Source: Chrysomallon squamiferum (lineage: Eukaryota > Mollusca > Gastropoda > Neomphalida > Peltospiridae). Taken from it: 22,500 bases of DNA. Both the position numbers and the translations under genes were made by a program. Shown here in pieces: positions 1 through 22,500 of the stretch (its first letter is position 1; the number at the start of each line of letters is the position of its first letter). The notes below the pieces were generated by a model that made no database searches, was not told where the DNA came from, and saw only the letters and a list, made by a program, of their open reading frames with translations. The stretch covers positions 8,907,489-8,929,988 of the forward strand of contig CM022669.1 of the NCBI GenBank assembly GCA_012295275.1, in the 5' to 3' direction.

Positions 1-319
1 GTCTCTTGAAGTTAGCAACTCAAACTTTTCAATATGTCTCCAAATACCACTTTTATCTCGACCTGGCTGCAGTTATCACCACTATTTTATCATGTTTGCC
101 GTGTGGCTTCCTATTGTAAACCATTCTCATATTTACTCCTAATGTAAATAGTGTAAAGGTGAACTCCAACTTGAGTCAATATTGACTCACCAATTGTGTT
201 TGTGCTGTCAATTGGCTAGCCTGGGCTAAGACAAGCGTATACCACACAAACAAATGTTTGTGTACATTTGATTTATCAGGTGACAAAAACAGTTAAAACA
301 TTTTAAAATGAGAGTATGC
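1..319. other. Intergenic, no gene seen
   Basis: Unique-looking AT-rich sequence with stops in all frames. The only structure I see is an 18-bp perfect palindrome at 172-189 made of two inverted AP-1-type sites. Confidence 0.5.
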
Positions 320-466
320 GATTTAAAAAAAATATTAAACAAAAATTAAAAATAAACAAAATAAACAAAAAATAAATAAATAAAAATAAAAATAAAAATT
401 TAAAATTTAAAAATATTGAATAAATAAATAAATAAACAAATAAATAAATAAACAAATAAATAAATA

Positions 467-499
<33 letters not shown>

Positions 500-550
500 A
501 ATAAGCAACCAAACAAATAAATAATAAAATAAATAAATAAATTTAAAAAA
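320..550. repeat. Compound (AAAT)n/(AAAC)n/(AAT)n microsatellite
   Basis: About 230 bases of almost pure A/T/C tetranucleotides, mainly AAAT and AAAC units with a short (AAT) block near 468-490. Open frames on the minus strand here are low-complexity translations rich in Tyr, Leu, Ile and Phe, and are not genes. Confidence 0.9.
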
Positions 551-1265
551 TCAACAGAACAAAAGATAAGATAGGTGAGAGAACAAACAACATAATTTAA
601 AAAGCATTTTCCCATCAGCTGAACTGTCTTTTCAAAAGAATTTTCACATCTGTCATTTCTAACAATATTGCTTATACATTCTGAAACCCAAAACGTGCTG
701 TTTTAAATATTAATACACCTGCTTACTCGAAATAAAGAATTAAAATAACTACATAGCTTTATCCTCGTTCTACAGTGACAGAAATTATTTCAATTATCCC
801 GTTTCTTGTGTCGTCTGCTTCGAGTTGAAACTGACAAGTGTTTGGCAGACGTTGAGAACATTTTTCAAGCCTGTGTCTGCTAAACGGGTTATTAACCTAT
901 TTGGGGGATTATCATTATTCTCCCCCGCACTCGCGTCTTTATATTTATGGACTATTTATCTTCGGCAATGGCCGTACGAGTGTTATGTTTAAAGTCCAAA
1001 GCGGTCAGAATACTTTACACCTCGTCTCCATTGTCTCCCCACAGCGCATCACCACGGGTGTTCGGTCTAGCCGAGATGTTTTCTGTTTTACGTATAATTC
1101 CTGCCACCCACTGTAACTGAGATCAAAACTGTTTGACCTTCTTTCAGACCTGACACGGTGTTTATTCAGAACATTGGTTCATAAACTATCACGTGACCCA
1201 CCTGGTGGTGGTGGGGGGGAAATCTGTCTCATTTTCATTACTGAAGATTTTCTTCTTCTTTTAAA
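551..1265. other. Intergenic, no gene seen
   Basis: Somewhat more GC-rich than its flanks. A 71-codon open frame at 901-1116 on the plus strand resembles no family I know and has no clear splice signals. It contains a perfect TCACGTGA E-box octamer at 1189-1196. Confidence 0.4.
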
Positions 1266-1286
1266 ATAATAATGATGATGATAATG

Positions 1287-1347
<61 letters not shown>

Positions 1348-1390
1348 TAATAATAATGACAATAATAATAATAATAATAATAATAACGAT

Positions 1391-1436
<46 letters not shown>

Positions 1437-1461
1437 TAAATAAATAAATAAATAAATAAAT
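1266..1461. repeat. (AAT)n microsatellite ending in (AAAT)n
   Basis: About 165 bases of AAT trinucleotides with a few AAC and GAT interruptions, then AAAT tetranucleotides from about 1432. Confidence 0.95.
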
Positions 1462-1860
1462 GAAAAAGGCCTCACTTCAGATACGGCAGAAGACAGACAA
1501 TCATCCAGATCTGTTACCTGTTAAATCTAACAATGGTTTAATCTAACTCGGCACGAGAAAGCAGACGATTTCTCTGCTTTGGAATAACGGCTGTTACCCG
1601 AAGTGTACCATGACTGGCGTTCTAGAACCGTGACTGATGGCAGCACATAAATAACTGATTCCATTACGAAGCAGATGCTTATGACATGCCGTCGTCCACT
1701 GACCAACGTCTGTTTAATTATTTTTGTAATTAGTGTAATGACAGGGCGGGCTGTCACGTGAACTGAACAATAACTAACCAGGTGAAACAGCAGTCAGCAG
1801 CATCTAGCGCAAAGCGCATTAAATACCAGCTTCGGCTTTGTGCTTCCTGATCCAGATGTA
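1462..1860. other. Intergenic, no gene seen
   Basis: Mixed-composition sequence. A 76-codon minus-strand frame at 1527-1757 is unrecognised. A second perfect TCACGTGA octamer is at 1754-1761. Confidence 0.4.
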
Positions 1861-1912
1861 AAAGTGTGTAATTGCGTGCGTGCGTGTGTGTGTGTGTGTG
1901 TGTGTGTCTGTA
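1861..1912. repeat. (GT)n microsatellite
   Basis: GTGC units followed by an uninterrupted GT run of about 24 bases. Confidence 0.9.
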
Positions 1913-2010
1913 TCTTTATCTATCTATGTATGAGTGTACGTATGTGAGAGTGTATGAAATTACGTATGTGTAAATCTGTGTGTATACATGAGTGTTGAAT
2001 CGTATTCGTA

Positions 2011-2016
2011 CAATAC

Positions 2017-2062
<46 letters not shown>

Positions 2063-2125
2063 GCTGCACATTTGTGTTGATATATATGTCTACCTATACC
2101 ATCAACTGTCTCCATGTAAAATGTA

Positions 2126-2161
<36 letters not shown>

Positions 2162-2265
2162 ACACATATATATAGTGTGTTTGTTTTTGTTGATATATAC
2201 GTGTACGTACATTGTCAACTGTCTCCAGGTAAGAATGTAATTTCCTCAGTATTGCTTTCAGTACA
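2011..2265. repeat. 113-bp direct tandem duplication with (TA)n tracts
   Basis: Two diverged copies lie head to tail at an offset of 113 bases. GTTGATATATA starts at 2076 and 2189, and TCAACTGTCTCCA at 2102 and 2215. (TA)n tracts at about 2030-2060 and 2129-2155 separate the more unique parts, so the microsatellite was probably copied with the unit or mediated the duplication. Confidence 0.8.
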
Positions 2266-2793
2266 TTTCTCTTTCCCACCACTTACTACTTACTCTACAA
2301 CATCACACTTTGAAAGATTGGTCTGAGCACTCTGCCCACACCTACTTCAGCCACACCGACACACACCACACAGCGACCAAGAGAGGTGATTTAGTGACCC
2401 TTGTGAACACCGTCGAGTACTCGAGTATTTCTTATCTTTGTGATTGTATATAAAAGATATCGCTTATGTAGCCGGTCTGAGAGGGAAATAAAATATATTT
2501 ACGCTCACTCTTCAACAGGGACACACACACACACTCTCGAGAGGAATCGTTATTTCTCGCAGTTTTAGAACCACTTTGTTTCCTGTAATGGGGATAATTT
2601 GCTGAAACCATTAGCGTTAAAGATCGGAAAGTGCCGGAAAAGACCGGATAATGTCGAAGACCACTGGAATGGCTGAACATGTTGAAGTGTTTGAATAATC
2701 TGTATTTATTAACAATTAAAATGTTTGGTTTTTTTTTTTTTTTTCATTTATTTTTTTTCATCTGCTTAATTTTTAATTCTGTGTTCTAGTTCT
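2266..2793. other. Intergenic, no gene seen
   Basis: Mixed composition. The 82-codon minus-strand frame at 2432-2680 is unrecognised. A T-rich stretch lies at 2729-2758. Confidence 0.4.
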
Positions 2794-2860
2794 ATTATTA
2801 TTATTATTATTAGTTATACACGTACACGTACACGTACACGTACACGTACACATACACATA
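2794..2860. repeat. (ATT)n then (ACACGT)n hexanucleotide microsatellite
   Basis: A short ATT run (2794-2811) is followed by about seven ACACGT-like hexamers. The complementary strand therefore carries repeated TACGTG. Confidence 0.9.
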
Positions 2861-3600
2861 AATTATTTTTCGCCATTGCTCCACTTGTTGAAAACGTAGT
2901 AGAATTTGCTTTTCTTCTTGTTGAAACACAAGACAAATTTGTTTGCAGGGCGCCTCAATTTAGGTTCAGCAAATTTGGAATTTTTCGCAATCCTTTCGAG
3001 TTATTTGTCCAAGGGCGCTGACTTGTCATCATCACCAAACCAAGCACTAGAGCAGACAGAACAGGACGAAGGTCTGGCAAACACTGGCAAACACTGAACT
3101 CCACCCCCCACCCCCCACCCCTGCGCTCTCTCTCCCCCGTCTGAAACGGCACTTCTCTTTAAACGTGTCTCATTGATGGATGTTTTTTTTTTTGTGGCTA
3201 TATTTGCCCCGAACACCGAAGAAAGCGGCGCGAGGCATTGCGAGGGTTTCGTCTTAAGCGTTGAGCCAATATTTGAAGAAAGGGAACTGTTAAAACAGAA
3301 ACTGTTTGCGCCCCTTGTCCTTTCACCGAACAAAGTGTTTATCGGAAACAGAGCGCACACCGCACCGTCTCTGCTGGCCGGATTCATTCAGATCCAATCT
3401 CTCGTTTAGCTGATGAAAAACGTTTGTCAATAAAACAATCGTCAAAGATTACGTTTTGTGTCGATGTTCCCCCCCACCACCACCTCCATCAGCACACAAA
3501 GCACAGCAGCAATAGGCCACTGTAAACAACGTCATTAATTTTCGTGAATTTGTTTTGTGTGTGTGTTTGTTGTAAATAAATAGATCTAAAATAAATAACT
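2861..3600. other. Relatively GC-rich intergenic segment, no gene supported
   Basis: The part from about 3000 to 3410 is richer in GC and CpG than its surroundings. It carries overlapping open frames on both strands (3001-3387 minus, 128 codons; 3173-3409 plus, 78 codons). Neither looks like a known protein. The longer one starts inside non-repetitive sequence but has no conserved motif. A C-rich patch is at 3103-3122. It could hold an untranslated exon or an eroded element; the sequence does not decide. Confidence 0.35.
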
Positions 3601-3780
3601 AAATAACTAACGAACTAAATAAATAAATAAATAAAATCTGTAACTTGTGTTATAAATTATTACTCTGTATTAAAATATCTCTTCGAACAGATGCAAATAA
3701 CTATAATAATTAAAAAAAAACATTTCTATTTTTAACATCTGGTTTCAGTATACTCTTTATAAAGTTACAGTCTCTGTTGT
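3601..3780. repeat. AAAT-rich simple sequence and AT-rich filler
   Basis: AAAT and AACT tetranucleotides at about 3574-3635, then AT-rich sequence with a short poly(A). Confidence 0.6.
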
Positions 3781-4170
3781 GACGTCATTTCTATGATTTA
3801 CTTGTCAACGTTTGTAGCGCAGTGACAGTTTTTGCTTGTGATATCCCAGTTGTACTTTGTGTGGTTTTGCCTTTATTTGTGTTTGTAATGTATATGTTTC
3901 GCTTTGTAACGTCATTATCTCTCGTTCTGCTATCCCAGTTTCTGTTTGTAATGACATACTGTCTGTAACGTCTTGCTTTCTATTTGTAACGCTCTATCCA
4001 GCTTGCAACGTTAACGTCTATATTTATAATGTCATTGTCTCTCGTTCTGCTATCCCAGTTTTTGTTTGTAATGACACATTGTCTGTAAAGTCTTGCTTTC
4101 TATTTGTAACGCTCTAACCCGTTTGTAACGTCAGCATCTTTATTTATAATGTATTAGTTTCTGATTGTAA
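3781..4170. repeat. 120-bp tandem duplication with a TTTGTAACG sub-repeat
   Basis: GTCATTATCTCTCGTTCTGC at 3911 recurs as GTCATTGTCTCTCGTTCTGC at 4031, an offset of 120 bases, and the following 100 bases also match. Within each unit TTTGTAAYG recurs (3883, 3903, 3944, 3985, 4066, 4105, 4122). A more diverged partial copy with CGTCATTTCT and TATCCCAGTT lies at 3781-3850. The 86-codon open frame across it is a product of the repeat. Confidence 0.85.
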
Positions 4171-4355
4171 TTTTTTTTGTTGTTTTGATTCGAAACTTAT
4201 TTTATTACAACATATTTCTTTTAGCATTTTGACAGAAAAAACTCTATTTCGGTGAGTAATTGACGGAAAATGGGATGTTGACAACCTCTTTCTAGGCGAC
4301 AGTAGACGATCAAAGTGTCAGAATGGATTCTTTTCTGTTGTTAAGAATAATTTAC
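4171..4355. other. Intergenic, nothing seen
   Basis: AT-rich unique sequence without frames or repeats. Confidence 0.4.
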
Positions 4356-4640
4356 TTTGGAAAAAAATAAAAAATAAAAAAATAAAAAATAAAAAAATAA
4401 AAATAAATAAAATAAAATCTCTCTTTCTTACATGCTTAAATGTCAAATGAAATAGATGAAATTCCTTGAATACCTAGCTAAAATAAAAAAATTAAATAAA
4501 TACAAAAGGTATGTTTGGGAAAAAAAAAAAAAAAAAAAAAAAGGAAAGGAAAAAAATATTTTGTTATTAAAAAAAAAGCAAAAAAGCAACAAAAAAACAA
4601 ACAAACAAAAAAAAAAAACCCCAAACAAAACAAATGAGAG
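4356..4640. repeat. A-rich simple sequence
   Basis: (AAAAAT)n at about 4360-4412, poly(A) at 4519-4542 and AAAC/AAAG-rich sequence to 4630. The Lys-rich and Phe-rich frames here are low-complexity artefacts. Confidence 0.85.
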
Positions 4641-4895
4641 CTAAGAAATTTGTCATTCTTAAGTTAACATTAAGATATATATATCTGTATATATAACTTG
4701 CCTAAAAGCAGGGATTAGAAGATAATCTTTGGCTTATTTCCATCAAGTAACTGTTGAAGTACGACTATCGGGAACGCAATCTTGGATTTGCCAAAAGATT
4801 TCTGTCCATGAAGTTTGAAACTGAAAACGTCTGTGACAGTGCATTCATCATTCACAGCTTATCTCAGCAATCAATGAAATATTTCACTCAGACAA

Positions 4896-4897
<2 letters not shown>

Positions 4898-4928
<31 letters not shown>

Positions 4929-4949
4929 AAAAAATAAAAAATAAAAAAG
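4898..4949. repeat. Poly(A)/(AAAAAT) tract
   Basis: A near-pure A run of about 50 bases. It could be the tail of a retroposed element on the plus strand, but I see no recognisable element body or flanking target-site duplication. Confidence 0.85.
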
Positions 4950-6440
4950 GCCCTTTTGCATTCAATGCTATAAAAGATATGCCAAGAGCTTTGCTGCCTG
5001 TAGTTAAACACAAAGTGTGACGGTGCAGCAATATGGCGTCCTAAATGTCTGATCGTGTTTGCGGGTCAGTGCAGTTCGTGCGTAGTGAAAACACTGAAGG
5101 TGTTGATGTATCAGAAGGAAAAACGTTTAAACGACGCCAGGTGATTTGGTAAACAGCCGAGACCTTTGAGTTGTATTACAATGTTTGTCGAGGAATTCCA
5201 TTTACCTTTGTAGGTAGTTGAGCGACTAAATGCGAAAGGTTCATAGTGCGGCAGGCCACACGAGAAGAATCCATTGACGTTGCACTCCGTGGCCTGTTTT
5301 TAGTAGTACCAGGAACGCAGCAGCGTATACTAAACGATAAAAAATTTAAAATGGCTTGCTATTTCAGGACGTGTGTATTTGTTCTTGGAAAGGGTGGGAG
5401 TGTGCATGTGTGTCGGTATGAGTGTAATTCCGGAAATAATTAGTTTTAAAAGCAACACATGCCATCGATTTCTTAAAGTATCTGCCTAATCAAGAACTGT
5501 TTTAGGCGTTACTATCTTTCCGTGAAACTTTTGTAACAAGTGTTATGAACTCTGTTACCGAAACCAAACCACACCCATAATTCTTATTGGTTCTTCCAGC
5601 GCTAATAATTTTAATGACTTTATCGCAAGGTGGCGCCCAGTTATTACAATAAGTTAACACACACATACAAAGAACGAGTCAGTGTAATAATAATAATAGT
5701 CATAATACTTATTATTATTGTTATTTAGAAATATACTAAACTAAAACAATACAAATTAAATAAACTGTTTTCTGTTACTCTTCTCCCATTCTTTATCGTT
5801 CACTAATTTGTGAAACCAAATTGTCTGGATTGAGAATATTTTTCAGATAATTGCCTTGCAACCATTTGATAAAACCCAGAACAGCACAGATCGATATAGA
5901 ACTGGCCTCTACATTTTGATGGAAATATTAATTTGTGACAACTATAGAAAATTAGACTGTCTGCTCAGTAAATATATTGCCGACAGGAAATGACCTCTGC
6001 GCATGCTTCTATTGATTGGAAGTGTCTACAATGGACGAGGAACGTGTGAATCTCTAAACTGGCGAGAATACCCGAGCTCAAACAATCGTGGATTTACTTA
6101 GGGCTAAATAACTCTTGTCGTTTGCTGCACAAATATTTGCTGATTTATTCTGGACTTGCTTCAAGTCATATTACAGCAAATATTTATCCGCTATTTTCAG
6201 ACGAACTCTGTGCGAGCCAGTCAAATAATGGTCTGTTTGCCGAGCACACACAGACTCGAGATTTCATGTTCATACAAATAAAATTTGTCCTGATTTGTGT
6301 GGCGGTTAAAAGTATCTTAAAAACATTTATAAATCAGTCCAGTGAATCATCTAGAATGTCTGCTTAGGATGCCCAAGTACTTAAATTATGAAATAAAAAC
6401 AAAACGTTCAAATTATCTAATCTTATCCTCAAGAAAGCAG
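4950..6440. other. Intergenic, no gene seen
   Basis: Mixed sequence. Plus-strand frames at 5246-5443 (65 codons) and 6122-6367 (81 codons) resemble nothing I know. A 12-bp inverted repeat with a 31-base spacer is at 6131-6185. No tRNA or rRNA signature was seen. Confidence 0.4.
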
Positions 6441-8139
6441 AATAAAAAACAAAATTAAATAAATAAATAAAAATATGAACAGAAAATGTTAAATGGAATA
6501 CAATATTATAATAGTATATAATTTATAATTAGTTACCTTTCAGAAAACGGAAGAACAGCAGATTACTGATTCCTCCATCTTGAATTTGTAGTAAGGTTGT
6601 TTGTTACAACATGATTTGAAAATTAAAAGAAGATGAAATAAACCATGGTCTTGTTTAAAATAAATCGTACACTAATATTTTATCCATGAACATAATTAAT
6701 ATACAGAACTGGCAGAAAGAAAATGAAAACAACTCAGTTAAGTTTTGACAATAATGTTACTTTTATTAATATTTGTCAGGCAGAACACGATATATTTGTA
6801 GAGCAGTTGTTACTATACCAGGTGTTCTACCAAGATTCTACTGAATGTCCTACATGTCTGTTGTCTACACAACAGCCATTTTGTAAGTGAGAAGAAAACA
6901 CAAAACACTATCACAGATTTACTTGAAGCCTTTGCCAAATCAGTAAAAATCACAGCAAGGCAAAATTCACCGACTTCCCTTTTATTTCCTTGTACATTTA
7001 AATTAATCTTTGAAAGAATCCCATAGAATCAGATCATCAGTTAATTAACAATAAACAAGATATCTTACTCTAACTGAACTAAATATATAAACCCATAGTG
7101 AGCTTGTAAAAGATAAACTGATAAGAAATTATTGAAATTTTGAACATGTATATTGTTTTATCTAAATTTAATTTTAATGATATTTTGACTGTTTTAGTAA
7201 AAATGAAAAACTGAAGTGAAATCTGCCTTGCTGTGGTGGGTTCACTGACAGAATGGCTGTTACATTTGGCCAAGTTATGAAATTTCCTGATGCAAAGTTA
7301 GCACACAACTGATGAACAACAATGGTGAATTAATTGTACAGTTAAACCAATCAATTCATTTGTATTAATATAAACAAATATCTGACTGATCAACCTGGTT
7401 TCATGCAAAGATGCAGTCATGTTACATTTTACAAAACACTTATTGACCAATCATATATCTTCATTTGTTAACGAACAGAATAGCACATATGTTTCATTGG
7501 CGTTTTGGCTGAATCATATTATATTTTATTTTCTTGTTCTTCTTTCACAATCATATTGAACTAAAAAAAAAAAAAAAAATAAATAAAGTTTATAAAAAAA
7601 AAAAAAAAAAATAAAAAAATAATAATACATTTTTTTTGTGTGTTTGTGCATGTAGTTTTTCATTGTTAAAAATTCCATTATGTATGGAATCTAAATTTTA
7701 CAATTATAGATTTATAAAAAACAAAAATAGTAGAAAAAAAAAAGAAGAAGTCTATAATGAAAATGTTTACAAACAATATTCAGAAGTTCCCATTCATTTT
7801 AGATAACTCTTATGTATGTACAAATGTTTTAGCAGAACACAGCTTTGAGATCAGTTTGTGGAATATTTGTGGTCCTTTTTTTCTACAACCAGCCACTGCC
7901 TCCTCTCTTCCACACACTGTGTCAAACATTTCAGTCACATTTTGTGAAATAGTGTCTTTAATCAACTTTGAAAACTGAACGGTTTAATAATAACACTTCT
8001 CGAAAGTCTGAAATAATTAATCACTTAGCATGTACATGATTTTGAAATAAGTGAATTAGTTATATTAATAATTCTTAACTAGTTTGTTTTAGTGTACCTG
8101 TGTTTTCAGTAAACTGCTTTAATGTCAAATTGTGAATAT
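6441..8139. other. AT-rich sequence downstream of gro, no gene seen
   Basis: AT-rich and mostly non-repetitive apart from A-rich tracts at 7563-7623 and 7732-7750. It may include distal 3' UTR of gro, since AATAAA hexamers on the minus strand continue to about 6770. A hairpin with 7-bp arms CTGTTGT/ACAACAG and a four-base loop is at 6858-6875. Open frames here are short and unrecognised. Confidence 0.4.
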
Positions 8140-9885
8140 AATTACAATGTTTATTAAAATTATAAATGTTTACATGCTGGATATTTATCTGTCTTAATCT
8201 TTACTTGCACTGGTGTTTACTCAAAAAGGAATGTTTGTTTAATGATACTAACAACTTAGAAAGATTTTATAATGAACAGAAGAAACAAGTTATTCTTTAT
8301 TCTTAAATAGTAGAAGAATATTTATTTTAAATTAAAACAGATTTTCATGTAAAAAAGATTTATTTCAGTGTACAACTAATTATCATGACTTTTTTTTTTT
8401 ATCTGGCAGCAAGAGTTCTTTTACTTAAATCTTAGTCTAGAGCTTAGTGTGACCAGAGAGGTCATCCAGTCAGACAGGACAATCAAAGTGACCCTGAGTA
8501 TAGTTCAATGAGGACATGTGACATGTCTCTGTAATGTGCACTGCCTTTTGTGTTAACTTTGGCTGTAACAACAACTTCTTAGAGAAAGATGATTTTAATA
8601 TTTTACATGTAAAAAAAGTCAGTGATTTAGGTTTAAGCAATGATAGATTTTAAAAACAAAACAAATTTCAGACATTCACATTAGTTTACTACAACCACAA
8701 ACATATTTATTTTTATATTTTTTTCATGCTGTTTGTTTACATTGCACGCACTAACAACAAAGTAAACATTAAATATTACCGCTGACAGAACAGCCTTCAC
8801 CTCGTAGAACACTGAGAACATTAAATATACAAATAACACTAATCTTTTACATAATATACTTTTTCTCTTTGTTGTCTGCACGTCTGATCAGTTTCCAGAT
8901 AAGCTTCAAAAACACTAAAAATACAATTTCCAAAGTAATGTTCTTTGACTTTTCTCACATCTGTAAGTGACACTTAATTTTTCAAAATGACATTAAAGTC
9001 CAAATGAAAATTGTCGTTTTGTAAAAAAAAAAAAAAGTTACAATCGTTTGTCACCCTGCCAGTCGAGCTAGATTCAGTTAAATTGTTTCACTGATATTTA
9101 TAAATATTTTAAACTTTGTCTTCTCTCACCTAACATGACAGCCCATACCATCATTTTATAGAACATTTTTTCACTGTGCAGGTGTAAAGTTGTGTAAATG
9201 TTCAAGTCTGCTGGTGTTGTTTTCCAGTCATTTCACACTAAGCTAACACCAGTCTTGTAAGTTTAAAACTGAATCCACTGAATATTCCTAACAAAGAAAA
9301 CTAAATTTCAGCCTGCAGGAAAATTTTATGTGAGCTGAAAAGAACACAAATATTACACCTATTCCATCACTTTTTGAATTTTTTGTTTTTTTTCCTTTAC
9401 TTTATCAGTGGCCTCCAGTAATAAATGCTGTTAGTGTAGTCTTCCAGGAAATCAGCCAATCACAGCCTTTGACACAACTGTGTTTGTTACTAATGTTAAC
9501 AAGCAGCACCAGATCTGTACTTTTAAAATAAGAAGAAGGATGAAGAACACATTTCACAATCACAAACATAATTTATGTCACAAGTTGACCAAGCAACTGA
9601 AAACATTTTTATCCTGTTGTCACATGAATAAAATAAACCACTGAACACTTTAATGTAACATTTTTGTCACATGGGTTGAACAAGCCAGTGAGAAAACACA
9701 TTCACTGATATTAATTTCAGTTGGGCCATGTAAGCCAATCAGAAGAGTCCTTTGAGTCACATGACAGCAAGATGCATATTTACTGGTTGAAACTGTACTT
9801 TCCATTCGAATTCTCTTCACTCAGCTGAACATGTATAAACTGCTGTAGCCGACCGATTCCCTTTACTTAATGTTGTCAAGTGTTT
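8140..9885 (-). other. gro: Probable 3' UTR of gro
   Basis: This AT-rich, largely repeat-poor stretch follows the TGA with no splice signal that I would trust. On the transcribed strand the first AATAAA hexamers are at 8711-8706, 8364-8359, 8326-8321, 8301-8296 and 8155-8150, so a UTR of about 1.2 to 1.75 kb is plausible. ATTAAA variants occur nearer the stop (for example about 9650). The true end cannot be fixed without transcript data; more AATAAA hexamers continue to about 6770. Confidence 0.4.
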
Positions 9886-22256
<12,371 letters not shown>

Positions 22257-22500
22257 CTGAAATTAAATATTCACACATTAGTAAACATCATGAATAAACA
22301 GGAGTTAGTGCTTCTCGCACATTAATCAACAATATCCAGTAAAATAAGAAAGAAACACAAACAATTAAACATTAAAAACAGAAATTATGAATAAAATAAA
22401 ATATATATATATATATATATATATAAAGCTATAGAGATCAACTTAAGTCACACAGTAAACAAACAAAAAAGTTGGCATTATTAACTAACAAAATAAATCA
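22257..22500 (-). other. gro intron, continues past the window
   Basis: AT-rich sequence with a (TA)n run at 22401-22424. I looked for the next upstream Q-domain exon (ending ...MHKQ in TLE) and it is not here. Confidence 0.7.

Noticed and set aside
3001-3409. Overlapping frames of 128 (minus) and 78 (plus) codons in GC-richer DNA
   Set aside because: No recognised domain, no convincing splice context, and higher GC alone explains fewer stops.
3857-4117. 86-codon plus-strand frame with repeated CNV/SRSAIPV segments
   Set aside because: The protein repeat mirrors the 120-bp DNA tandem duplication. Stops end it outside the repeat, and no family resemblance was seen.
4898-4949. Poly(A) tract considered as a SINE or processed pseudogene tail
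   Set aside because: No Pol III A/B boxes, no tRNA-like head and no target-site duplication could be recognised upstream.
5631-5640. TGGCGCCCAG, resembling the start of a tRNA-Lys primer-binding site of a retroelement
   Set aside because: Only about 8 bases match. Sequence after it diverges, and no LTR ends, polypurine tract or gag/pol frame is present nearby.

Overview
The window is animal genomic DNA: AT-rich, full of microsatellites, with small exons joined by GT-AG introns. Its one recognisable gene is Groucho/TLE, the transcriptional co-repressor, on the minus strand. I traced 18 coding exons between 22256 and 9886, and their reading phases agree at every junction except the last. The encoded part runs from the middle of the N-terminal Q domain (about human TLE1 residue 79) to the stop codon, about 648 residues. 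The first roughly 78 codons, the start and the promoter lie beyond position 22500. The WD40 domain is nearly identical to the vertebrate and fly proteins. The GP and SP regions differ and include a Gly/Ser run. Short introns and heavy simple-sequence content would fit a mollusc or another lophotrochozoan, but this is inference: no marker in the window fixes the phylum.

Layout, following transcription (right to left): 22256-20744 encodes the end of the Q domain; 20179-19996 the GP region; 19623-19607 is a 17-nt micro-exon; 16907-16236 is the CcN region with a nuclear localisation signal and a CK2-type acidic serine cluster; 15853-13314 is the SP region; 12796-9886 is the seven-bladed WD40 propeller that binds WRPW and eh1 peptides of DNA-bound repressors. 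A 3' UTR probably follows, with the first AATAAA signals at about 8711-8150. Introns carry (CA)n, (GA)n, (AAT)n and (AAAAT)n tracts, a 35-bp minisatellite, an 88-bp triplication and one possible MITE.

The left part (1 to about 8100) has no gene I can support. It holds microsatellites, two local tandem duplications, poly(A) tracts and short palindromes. The open frames there are small and unlike any family I know.

The most interesting points concern splicing. Skipping the 17-nt micro-exon would create a TAG exactly at the junction and give a Q+GP-only protein resembling AES/TLE5. The last exon is out of frame with its canonical acceptor and needs a second AG 7 nt downstream, or contains a one-base assembly error. 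The intronic minisatellite repeats a perfect GTAAGT donor core six times on the transcribed strand.
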